Below are positions 13,321-19,773 of a stretch of 20,872 nt of DNA, piece by piece. The stretch lies in the NCBI GenBank assembly GCA_964536085.1, contig CAZHWR010000032.1, forward strand, positions 1 to 20,872, in the 5' to 3' direction. Position numbers and translations under genes: made by a program. Below the pieces are notes generated by a model that worked only from the letters and a program-made list of their open reading frames with translations, was not told the origin of the DNA and did not search any database. Source of the DNA: CAZHWR01 sp964536085 (GTDB lineage Bacteria > Bacillota > Clostridia > Oscillospirales > Ruminococcaceae). Numbering within the stretch: the stretch's first letter is position 1; every line of letters begins with the position of its first letter.

Positions 13321-14196
13321 TTGTTTGGATATGTTAAAGCATTCAAGCCGGATATGCGCGTTTGCGAATACGATACCTACAAGGCAGTATACTGCGGTCT
13401 GTGCCATCAGCTCGGCAAAACGTTCGGTCCGTTCGCAAGATTCACACTAAATTACGATTTCACATTTCTGGCCGTTTTGGCTATTGCCGTAAACCCTGAT
13501 TTTTCAGGATTTACGCGCAGAATATGCCCTGCAAATCCGCTGAAAAAGAAACAATCGGTCGAATACTGCGAAGAATTAAAGCTTTCCGCAAGCGCGGCTA
13601 TGATTATTTTTTACCACAAAATATGCGACAACATCAAAGACAACGGCTTTATATCAAAGCTCAAATACCTCGCTGTAAAGCCCGCAGCGTATTTTTATAA
13701 GCGCCGCGCCGCAAAAAGCTACCCTGAGCTTGAAAGTGCAATCAGTTCACAGCTTTGCCGCCAAAATGAAATCGAAAGCTCCGGCTCCGCGGGGATCGAC
13801 CTCGCCGCCGATCCGACCGCGAACGCTCTGGCCGGCATTTTTGAATCGCTGTCTGCCGACGAAACGCAAAAACGCGTTTTGTTCCGATTCGGGTATCTTC
13901 TGGGGCGATGGATCTATCTTATCGACGCCGCCGACGATTTTGAAGACGACGTTTCCTCAGGAGGTTTCAACCCGTTCGCCGTAAAGCTTAAAGCCTCTTC
14001 CGCCGACAAAGCGTCGATTTTTGCGATGACGGAAGAAGCACAGAAAATTTTAAACTACACTGTAACCGAACTTGCCAAAGCGTATGAGCTTATTACAATA
14101 CACCGCTTCAAGCCGATAATGGACAACATTGTTTATCTGGGGCTGAAAAACACTCAGGAAGCGATATTCAAAAAATCAAAGGAGAAATACAGTTGA
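13321..14196 (+). CDS. DUF5685 family protein
   Basis: The function is unknown. The 291-residue sequence has the family's hallmark start, FGYVKAFKPDMRVCEYDTYK followed by AVYCGLCHQLG, with Cys25 and Cys28. Cys69 and Cys83 follow, and LNYDFTFLAVL continues the conserved block. The protein appears mostly helical. Two acidic motifs stand out: Asp103-x3-Asp107 (HKICDNIKD) and Asp202 with Asp205/206 and Asp209/210 (LIDAADDFEDD), possibly a metal site. It starts with TTG at 13321, preceded by a G-rich AGCGGGG, and MFGYV is where the family begins. The J-domain gene starts on its stop codon (TGATG), so the two are translationally coupled. Confidence 0.85.
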   Translation: MFGYVKAFKPDMRVCEYDTYKAVYCGLCHQLGKTFGPFARFTLNYDFTFLAVLAIAVNPDFSGFTRRICPANPLKKKQSVEYCEELKLSASAAMIIFYHKICDNIKDNGFISKLKYLAVKPAAYFYKRRAAKSYPELESAISSQLCRQNEIESSGSAGIDLAADPTANALAGIFESLSADETQKRVLFRFGYLLGRWIYLIDAADDFEDDVSSGGFNPFAVKLKASSADKASIFAMTEEAQKILNYTVTELAKAYELITIHRFKPIMDNIVYLGLKNTQEAIFKKSKEKYS

Positions 14197-14840
14197 TGAA
14201 CGATCCGTATAAGGTACTAGGGGTCTCTCCCAACGCTTCAGACGCGGAAATAAAAGAGGCATATCGGAATCTTGCCAAAAAATATCATCCGGACAATTAC
14301 TCAGACAGTCCTTTGCAGGACGTCGCTTCCGAAAAAATGCAGGAAATCAACGAAGCGTTCGATACGGTAATGAATGCAAGGCGCGGTAAAAACACCGCGG
14401 GCGGTGCCGCCTACGGTCAAAGCGCAAATTCATCCTACAATAATAACTATGGTCAAAACAGCGGCATGTCCGATATCAGGCGGCTTATCCGCGAAAACAG
14501 GATCATCGAAGCAGAAGAACTGCTGGACGGTATCCCCGTCAACTCGCGCAACGCAGAATGGTATTTTCTCAAAGGAAGCGTATATCATTCCCGCGGATGG
14601 CTGGACGACGCGGCAAACCACTTTGCCTCCGCCGCCAGAATGGATCCTTCCAATCTCGAATACCGCGCGGCGTACAACCGCGTTTTAAACCAACAAAAAG
14701 GCAATTTCGGCGGCTCCAATCCATATCGTAACACCCACGGCGGCACTAACGGCTGTTCCGCGTGCGACGTATGTTCCTCCCTTTTATGCGCCGACTGTTG
14801 CTGTGAATGCATGGGCGGCGACTTGATTTCCTGCTGCTAA
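14196..14840 (+). CDS. J-domain protein with TPR-like region and Cys-rich tail
   Basis: The 214-residue protein has four parts. Residues 2-65 are a J domain with the essential His31-Pro32-Asp33, so it should stimulate an Hsp70 (DnaK) ATPase. A Gly/Asn/Ser/Tyr-rich linker follows to about 90. Residues 92-165 are helical with a TPR-like stretch (AEWYFLKGSVYHSRGWLDDA), suited to protein binding. The tail of ~28 residues holds ten cysteines, including DCCCEC, and ends GGDLISCC. It lacks the zinc-finger and substrate domains of DnaJ, so it is a specialised co-chaperone. ATG at 14196 shares its A with the upstream TGA, and AAAGGAG lies 11 bases before it; the TTG at 14193 is an alternative start. 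The tail could bind metal or be acylated; both are guesses. Confidence 0.9.
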   Translation: MNDPYKVLGVSPNASDAEIKEAYRNLAKKYHPDNYSDSPLQDVASEKMQEINEAFDTVMNARRGKNTAGGAAYGQSANSSYNNNYGQNSGMSDIRRLIRENRIIEAEELLDGIPVNSRNAEWYFLKGSVYHSRGWLDDAANHFASAARMDPSNLEYRAAYNRVLNQQKGNFGGSNPYRNTHGGTNGCSACDVCSSLLCADCCCECMGGDLISCC

Positions 14841-14854
14841 GGACGGTTGATTGC

Positions 14855-15397
14855 ATGAAAACGTCTTATAAAATCGCATTCGGCGGAATCTGTGTTTCAC
14901 TCGGTTTGGTACTTATGCTTCTGACCGGGCTGTTCCCGTTTGCCGACTACGCGCTTCCCGCAATCGCAGGGCTGCTCACCGCGGCGGTGCTTATTGAACT
15001 GGGCGCAAAGCAAGCGGTCGGAGTTTACGCGGCAACCGCATTGCTCGCCGTTTTACTGGTTCCGTCAAAAGAGTCCGCCGTATTATACGTTATGCTGTTC
15101 GGATACTACGGCATAGTAAAAAGCAAGCTTGAACAACTAAAAAGCCGCGCAGTTGAATGGGTTTTAAAGTTTGCTGTATTTAACGCCGCCGTCTTAATTT
15201 CGTATTTCGGGATGATATACATTTTCGGAATGACCGCACTGCTCGATGAATTCAGCGAATACGGTAAATATGCGGTTTATGCTTTTTGGGCGGCGGGAAA
15301 CGCGGTCTTTTTGCTTTACGATATTGCTTTTTCAAGACTTATAACGTATTATGTAAATATTTTCCGTCCGAAGTATTTAAAAAAGCTTATTAAATAG
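14855..15397 (+). CDS. Conserved small membrane protein of the DUF5685/J-domain operon
   Basis: No function recognised. The start ATG at 14855 (AAGGAC about 10 bases upstream) gives 180 residues with five or six hydrophobic segments: about 6-26, 33-50, 55-66, 70-88, 106-126 and 137-158. Charged residues between segments 4 and 5 (VKSKLEQLKSRAVE) mark a cytoplasmic loop, and the C-terminus is basic (FRPKYLKKLIK). Overall size and helix pattern recall ECF S components, but I see no ligand motif. It follows the J-domain gene after 14 bases and precedes a strong terminator, so it closes the three-gene operon. A frame extension to 14807 overlaps the J-domain gene and has no ribosome site. Confidence 0.85.
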   Translation: MKTSYKIAFGGICVSLGLVLMLLTGLFPFADYALPAIAGLLTAAVLIELGAKQAVGVYAATALLAVLLVPSKESAVLYVMLFGYYGIVKSKLEQLKSRAVEWVLKFAVFNAAVLISYFGMIYIFGMTALLDEFSEYGKYAVYAFWAAGNAVFLLYDIAFSRLITYYVNIFRPKYLKKLIK

Positions 15398-15417
15398 TCA
15401 TGACATGGATACAAACA

Positions 15418-15456
15418 AAAGATCCGCCGATACGATCTCGGCGGATCTTTGTTTTG
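15418..15456 (+). terminator. Intrinsic terminator of the DUF5685/J-domain operon
   Basis: A 13-bp perfect stem (15418-15430 with 15438-15450) around TACGATC is followed by GTTTTG. It is 21 bases beyond the last gene of the operon. Confidence 0.88.
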
Positions 15457-15591
15457 ATAAGCGTAAAACAACGCATGGTATGACTGACAGCCGCTTTTAG
15501 TTACTGAGACACAACTACCTTTATGAAATATTATTACATATTGTATAATTATAAAATAAAATACAAATAGATATTCTTATTCCGATAAAAT

Positions 15592-15624
15592 GCAAAATCC
15601 CGCCGGAAATCAATCTCAGCGGGA
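15592..15624 (-). terminator. Terminator of the ftsZ-lipoprotein transcript
   Basis: On the minus strand TCCCGC pairs with GCGGGA across 15 bases and is followed by TTTTGCATTTT. It is ten bases beyond the lipoprotein stop codon. The stem is short, so efficiency is uncertain. Confidence 0.55.
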
Positions 15625-15633
15625 ATCAATATG

Positions 15634-16029
15634 CTATTTTTTTGTAAAGTATTCGTCGATGACCTTATCGTCGTCGCTGAACATGATATCGATATCGTAC
15701 TGCGTCGTTTCATTAAGCTGCATGCTGTAGTTGCTGACCATAGTTGTAAAGCTTTCCTTGCTTATATCAAAAACCTTTATAAAATTAATCACATTATACG
15801 CTTCAGTATTTTGATAAATACTAGTAAACCGCTGTTCAACCGCCTCGTTTCCGCCGACAAATCTTATAAGACCGCCGGGGATAGTGTGATATCCGTCAAC
15901 ATGATTGCAGTTGTCAAGGCTGTCCATAGAAGCGTAAAGCGGAGTGCTGTCGGCGTTGTTATCCGAGCAGGACGCAAATCCAAACACAATACAAAGCGCC
16001 ATGACCGCCGCCAAAAAACGTCGTTTCAT
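15634..16029 (-). CDS. Small lipoprotein of unknown function downstream of ftsZ
   Basis: With the ATG at 16029 this is a 131-residue protein: MKRR, a hydrophobic run and GFASC with the lipid-modified Cys at 21. The mature ~110 residues are acidic and show no family I can name. There is an INFIKVFDISKESFTTMVSN stretch and an end motif DIDIMFSDDDKVIDEYFTK, suggesting a compact extracytoplasmic domain. The ribosome site is weak (GGTGATG). In-frame ATGs at 16035 and 16041 are also possible; the ORF could even open at 16074. It lies 63 bases after ftsZ on the same strand and before a terminator, so it is probably the last gene of the division transcript. Confidence 0.8.
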   Translation of the reverse strand: MKRRFLAAVMALCIVFGFASCSDNNADSTPLYASMDSLDNCNHVDGYHTIPGGLIRFVGGNEAVEQRFTSIYQNTEAYNVINFIKVFDISKESFTTMVSNYSMQLNETTQYDIDIMFSDDDKVIDEYFTKK

Positions 16030-16092
16030 ATTCATCACCATGTCTTGCGCAAAATCTGCCTTTCGGGGCAGCATACCTGCGCAATATGTATA

Positions 16093-17169
16093 TTATTTTC
16101 TGTTGCTGAACATTTTTATCAAATCGTCAAAGCCATCATCGGATTCTTCCGCGCTTGAGGTGTTCTCTGACTGTTCTACGGAAGACAGAACTGTAGCCGC
16201 TTTAACGTTCGGATCGGAATCAAATCCGGTTGCTATAACGGTTATGCGCATTTCATCCTGCATGCTGTCGTCAAACACAGCTCCCCACATGATGTTCGCG
16301 TCGGGATGAACAGCCTGAGTTATCATTGAAGACGCAACGTCAACTTCGTCCAGCCCTACATCAGGCGAAGATGTTATGTTAATTATAACGCCGGTAGCGC
16401 CGTTTATTGAGGTTTCGAGCAGCGGACTTGATATAGCCGCCTGAGCAGCGGCCTCCGCCTTATCCTTACCCTGAGCGGAGCCCACGCCCATATGAGCGCA
16501 GCCTGCATCCTTCATAACCGATGTGATATCTGCAAAGTCGAGATTTACAAGACCGGGGGTTTTTATAAGATCCGATATACTCTGAACACCCTGCTTCAGC
16601 ACGTTATCCGCAGCTTCAAAGGCATTCGCCAGTGTGATCTTCTGTTCCGATATGAGCTTCAAGCGCTCGTTGGGAATAACCACAAGCGCGTCAACCTGCT
16701 TGCTGAGCTCCGCGATGCCGGATTCGGCCTGCGCCATTCTGCGCCTGCCCTCAAATGCAAACGGCTTTGTTACAATACCGATAGTAAGTATTCCCAGTTC
16801 TCGTGCTATTTCCGCGAGCACAGGCGCAGCGCCCGTTCCCGTTCCGCCGCCCATACCCGCAGTGATAAACACCATCTGAGTGTTTTTTAACGCGGCGGCA
16901 ATTTCCTCGCGGCTTTCCTCCGCCGCACGCTGACCTTTTTCGGGTTCTCCTCCCGCGCCGCGACCTTTTGTTAATTTTTCGCCGATTTGGATTTTATTTG
17001 TAGCGTTTGACGAAAACAGAACCTGCTGGTCCGTGTTTACACAAACAAATTCAACGCTTGACATTCCTGAGTCAATCATTCTATTGACTGCGTTTCCGCC
17101 GCCGCCGCCGACTCCGATGACCTTAATGTTTACATTCTCTCTGTTTTCGTTATCCAATGAAAAATTCAC
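16093..17169 (-). CDS. ftsZ: Cell division protein FtsZ
   Basis: FtsZ is the tubulin-like GTPase that assembles the Z-ring. The 358 residues contain GVGGGGGNAVNRM near 19-31, the nucleotide signature GGGTGTG at 107-113, NTDQQ, and the T7 loop in GLVNLDFADIT that completes GTP hydrolysis on the neighbouring subunit. The C-terminal linker is short, about 25 residues, acidic and Ser-rich. The last residues, DDGFDDLIKMFSNRK, differ from the usual D-I-P-x-F-L peptide. Start codon is GTG at 17169 with AGGAGG 8 bases upstream. It follows ftsQ after a 161-base gap that holds a possible promoter and a perfect dyad, so it is likely transcribed both from the murG-murA-ftsQ run and on its own. Confidence 0.98.
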   Translation of the reverse strand: MNFSLDNENRENVNIKVIGVGGGGGNAVNRMIDSGMSSVEFVCVNTDQQVLFSSNATNKIQIGEKLTKGRGAGGEPEKGQRAAEESREEIAAALKNTQMVFITAGMGGGTGTGAAPVLAEIARELGILTIGIVTKPFAFEGRRRMAQAESGIAELSKQVDALVVIPNERLKLISEQKITLANAFEAADNVLKQGVQSISDLIKTPGLVNLDFADITSVMKDAGCAHMGVGSAQGKDKAEAAAQAAISSPLLETSINGATGVIINITSSPDVGLDEVDVASSMITQAVHPDANIMWGAVFDDSMQDEMRITVIATGFDSDPNVKAATVLSSVEQSENTSSAEESDDGFDDLIKMFSNRK

Positions 17170-17221
17170 TTGATTTTCCTCCTAAATGGGATACGGATAT
17201 ATTAAGCCCGGCAATTTTATT

Positions 17222-17243
17222 TATTATATAGTCCTATATAATA
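17222..17243. promoter_or_regulatory. Perfect 10-bp dyad upstream of ftsZ
   Basis: TATTATATAG and CTATATAATA are exact inverted copies separated by TC. The site is next to the -10 of the candidate ftsZ promoter, over the predicted transcription start. It could be a protein-binding operator or a 5'-terminal hairpin. Confidence 0.55.
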
Positions 17244-17244
17244 T

Positions 17245-17273
17245 AATTTATCAGATTTTTATAAAAATAGCAA
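17245..17273 (-). promoter_or_regulatory. Candidate ftsZ promoter
   Basis: On the minus strand, TTGCTA (17273-17268), 17 bases, then TAAATT (17250-17245) with TG before it as an extended -10. The surroundings are very A/T-rich, so other -10 choices exist. Confidence 0.4.
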
Positions 17274-17330
17274 TAGATATTTTCAAATAAATCTAAGAAA
17301 ACTATGCAAATTCAGATCGGTAATTTCAAG

Positions 17331-18311
17331 TCAATTTGACGAATCCGAACTTGAAGCGGAGTTTTTATTGCTTTTTGAAGAAGCTCCCGATTTTTTACTT
17401 GAAGAGCTTGTTGCTTTTTTTGCGGACGAAGTCTCGTAAACATCATCGTCCGGACGAAACGAAAGCTGACCCTCCTGACGCACATCAATAACGCCCTTGT
17501 CTGATGAATTCAGGTTATTGGTCATTACCTCTTTTGCAAACTGAAGCTTATACGCAATGCCCGAAACCGTGCCAATCAGTATTTTATATTTATTGTTGCA
17601 GTTAATTGAAATATTCATCGTATTGGATACGTCGATTTCTTTTATGTTTTCGATGTCCTGCTCAGAAAGCTCTGAAAGTATTTGAGCTGTTTCCTCATAG
17701 CCGTCAGCGCTGTTCAGATCCACAAAGTCCCCTTTTGTTGCATTCTGGACCGAAATCCCGGTCAGTACAACAGCGGATCCCTCCGGCGATTCTTCCCCTG
17801 TTTTCATAACACGGAAATTTTTGCTCAATATCATATATGTCGAATCGTCCTGCTTTAAATTGTACTCCGCCTGTGTTTCCTGTACAGATATGGATAACGT
17901 AGACGGCAGCTTTCTGCTCACCGTTACATTATCAAGTGAATCCAGTTTATTCAAAATGTTATTTTGAATATTTTCAATGTTCAGTCTGAAAAGATTTTCA
18001 CCCTCGCTGACTCCTGAAGCCTCTATTATGTCGCTTTGCAGAACTTCTTGAGCGCCGCTGACCTCAATTTTTGAAATGTTGAATAAAACAGTGACTGAAA
18101 GCGTTACCAGTGCAATCGCCACAAACAGCATAAGAATAACAAAATACAGAAAATTACTGCGTTTTCTGCGCCGTTTACGACGCCGTGCATTCGTTTCAAC
18201 CGCATTTCTTCTTTTAGCCGCGGCATTCGGGTTACGCTTTTGCGCCGCGTTCACATTTGCCCTGCGCGGAGAAATATTATTCACTTGTAAATCGTAATAC
18301 CTCTCCGACAT
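17331..18311 (-). CDS. ftsQ: Cell division protein FtsQ/DivIB
   Basis: FtsQ/DivIB is a bitopic divisome protein that, with FtsL and DivIC, controls septal wall synthesis. The ATG at 18311 (GAAAGGAA upstream) gives 326 residues. A ~75-residue cytoplasmic N-terminus is very basic (RRRKRRRKRSN), then one membrane segment (LYFVILMLFVAIALVTLSVT). The POTRA domain follows, with ISKIEVSGAQ, IIEASGVSEGENLF and the VSRKLPSTLSISVQE step typical of FtsQ. After the beta domain the C-terminus is a ~45-residue Ser/Lys-rich, probably disordered tail. A 19-residue upstream extension lacks a ribosome site. It sits between murA and ftsZ in a conserved Firmicute order. Confidence 0.93.
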   Translation of the reverse strand: MSERYYDLQVNNISPRRANVNAAQKRNPNAAAKRRNAVETNARRRKRRRKRSNFLYFVILMLFVAIALVTLSVTVLFNISKIEVSGAQEVLQSDIIEASGVSEGENLFRLNIENIQNNILNKLDSLDNVTVSRKLPSTLSISVQETQAEYNLKQDDSTYMILSKNFRVMKTGEESPEGSAVVLTGISVQNATKGDFVDLNSADGYEETAQILSELSEQDIENIKEIDVSNTMNISINCNNKYKILIGTVSGIAYKLQFAKEVMTNNLNSSDKGVIDVRQEGQLSFRPDDDVYETSSAKKATSSSSKKSGASSKSNKNSASSSDSSN

Positions 18312-18349
18312 TTTGCATTTCCTTTCTTTTATTAAACTCCCCGCCGCGG

Positions 18350-18386
18350 AATCCGAATTACTAAGCATTGGTCGGCATTTCGGATT
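18350..18386 (-). other. Inverted repeat between murA and ftsQ
   Basis: AATCCGAA (18350-18357) and TTCGGATT (18379-18386) are exact inverted copies with a 21-base loop. One arm lies upstream of the ftsQ ribosome site. No T-run follows, so it may be an RNA processing or stability element. Confidence 0.35.
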
Positions 18387-18395
18387 TTACAGCTT

Positions 18396-19703
18396 TTACA
18401 CTTCCTTGGTTATCCGCTTCACATGAGCACCAAGCCCGCCCAGCACACGCTCTATATTTTCATATCCGCGGTCCACATGGCACATTCCCGCGACCGACGT
18501 TTCACCGTTTGCCGCGAGCGCCGCGGTTATTACCGACGCCCCTGCGCGAAGGTCGTGCGCCGCGGTCTGCGCCGCATGAAGTGACGTAACTCCCGTTACA
18601 ACAGCGACCTTTCCCTCGACCTTGATGTCAGCTCCCATGCGGATAAGCTCGCCCGCATGCTTAAAGCGGTTGTCAAAAATATTTTCAACAAATATACAAC
18701 ACCCGCGCGCAGTACACATAGCCGCCATTATCGGCGGCTGCGCGTCGGTCGGAAAGCCGGGATACGGCATTGTTTTTATCGTCTTGACCGCCGAAATAGT
18801 CTTATTTTCGGCATTTATGTAAATTCCGTATTCATCTGCTTTTATTTCACAGCCCATATCCCTTAAAATCGGCAGAACAGCCGATAAATTAACGCTGTCG
18901 GTCCCTCTTATCATAAGCCTCCCGCGCGTTGCCGCCGCCATACAGAGATAGGTGGCGTCCGCAATTCGATCGCTCATGATTCTGTGCTCCGCTGATTTTA
19001 AGCGTTTCACGCCGTTTATTGTAATTTTACTTTCACCTGCGCCCTCGATTTTTGCCCCGCATTTGTTCAAAAAGCCGATCAAATCGGCGACCTCCGGCTC
19101 CTGCGCCGCATTATAAACGGTAGTAGTCCCCTTAGCGCACACCGCTGCCAGAATAACATTTTCCGTAGCGCCCACACTCGGAAAGCCCAGCGAAATTTCA
19201 GCTCCCGTGAGCCCGTTTTGCGCGTCGCAGTCAAGGTACCCGTTTTGTTCCTCTATCCGCGCACCCAACAGCTTCAATGAACTCAAGTGCAAATCTATAG
19301 GGCGCGAGCCAAGCTCACAGCCGCCGGGATATGAAAGCCTTGCATGACCGTTTTTAGAAAGTATCGCGCCCAAAAATACTATTGATGAGCGCATCTTAAG
19401 CATAAGCTGTTCGGGAATTTCGTATCCCGAACTGTTAGAAGGATCGATAATTACCGTATTTTCCTCGCGCTTCACAGAACAGCCCAGATGTATTAGTATA
19501 TCTGCCGCAGTGGCGCAGTCGGTAAGGTCGGGGCAGTTGTGCAAAACAACCTGGGAATCGCACATAAGAGCCGCCGCCAGAATAGGAAGCGAGCTGTTTT
19601 TTGCCCCCTGCGAGCCGATTTCCCCGCGCAGCGGAACTCCGCCGCGGATAAGCAGTCTGTCGTCCGGCAAGCCCGGCGCGCAGTCGTTAAACAGTACTGA
19701 CAA
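18396..19703 (-). CDS. murA: UDP-N-acetylglucosamine 1-carboxyvinyltransferase MurA
   Basis: MurA performs the first committed step of peptidoglycan synthesis, adding enolpyruvate from PEP to UDP-GlcNAc in the cytoplasm. The 435-residue protein has the inside-out alpha/beta repeat. Lys35-Asn36 appear in GAKNSSLPILAAAL, Arg105 in MRSSIVFLGA, the catalytic Cys129 in YPGGCELGSRPIDLH and the conserved Asp in PGFPTDAQPP. Cys at the active loop predicts fosfomycin sensitivity at the target. It begins with TTG at 19703, 8 bases after GAGGTG; the closer ATG is out of frame and short. It lies 70 bases after murG. Firmicutes often carry a second copy (MurAB), and I cannot tell which this is except that the dcw location favours the main one. 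Confidence 0.96.
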   Translation of the reverse strand: MSVLFNDCAPGLPDDRLLIRGGVPLRGEIGSQGAKNSSLPILAAALMCDSQVVLHNCPDLTDCATAADILIHLGCSVKREENTVIIDPSNSSGYEIPEQLMLKMRSSIVFLGAILSKNGHARLSYPGGCELGSRPIDLHLSSLKLLGARIEEQNGYLDCDAQNGLTGAEISLGFPSVGATENVILAAVCAKGTTTVYNAAQEPEVADLIGFLNKCGAKIEGAGESKITINGVKRLKSAEHRIMSDRIADATYLCMAAATRGRLMIRGTDSVNLSAVLPILRDMGCEIKADEYGIYINAENKTISAVKTIKTMPYPGFPTDAQPPIMAAMCTARGCCIFVENIFDNRFKHAGELIRMGADIKVEGKVAVVTGVTSLHAAQTAAHDLRAGASVITAALAANGETSVAGMCHVDRGYENIERVLGGLGAHVKRITKEV

Positions 19704-19773
19704 TTTTCATGCACCTCTCACACAAGCTTTGTTAGCTTATTCTATGCCCGTGCAAAAGGTATGGTGAATAACC

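Noticed and set aside
15515..15585. TATAAT-like boxes in the A/T-rich gap between convergent genes
   Set aside because: No gene starts downstream on either strand; these are chance matches in A/T-rich DNA.
16030..16074. Longer start for the lipoprotein at 16074
   Set aside because: The extra residues precede the lipoprotein signal, begin 19 bases after the ftsZ stop without a clear ribosome site, and would disrupt the signal peptide.
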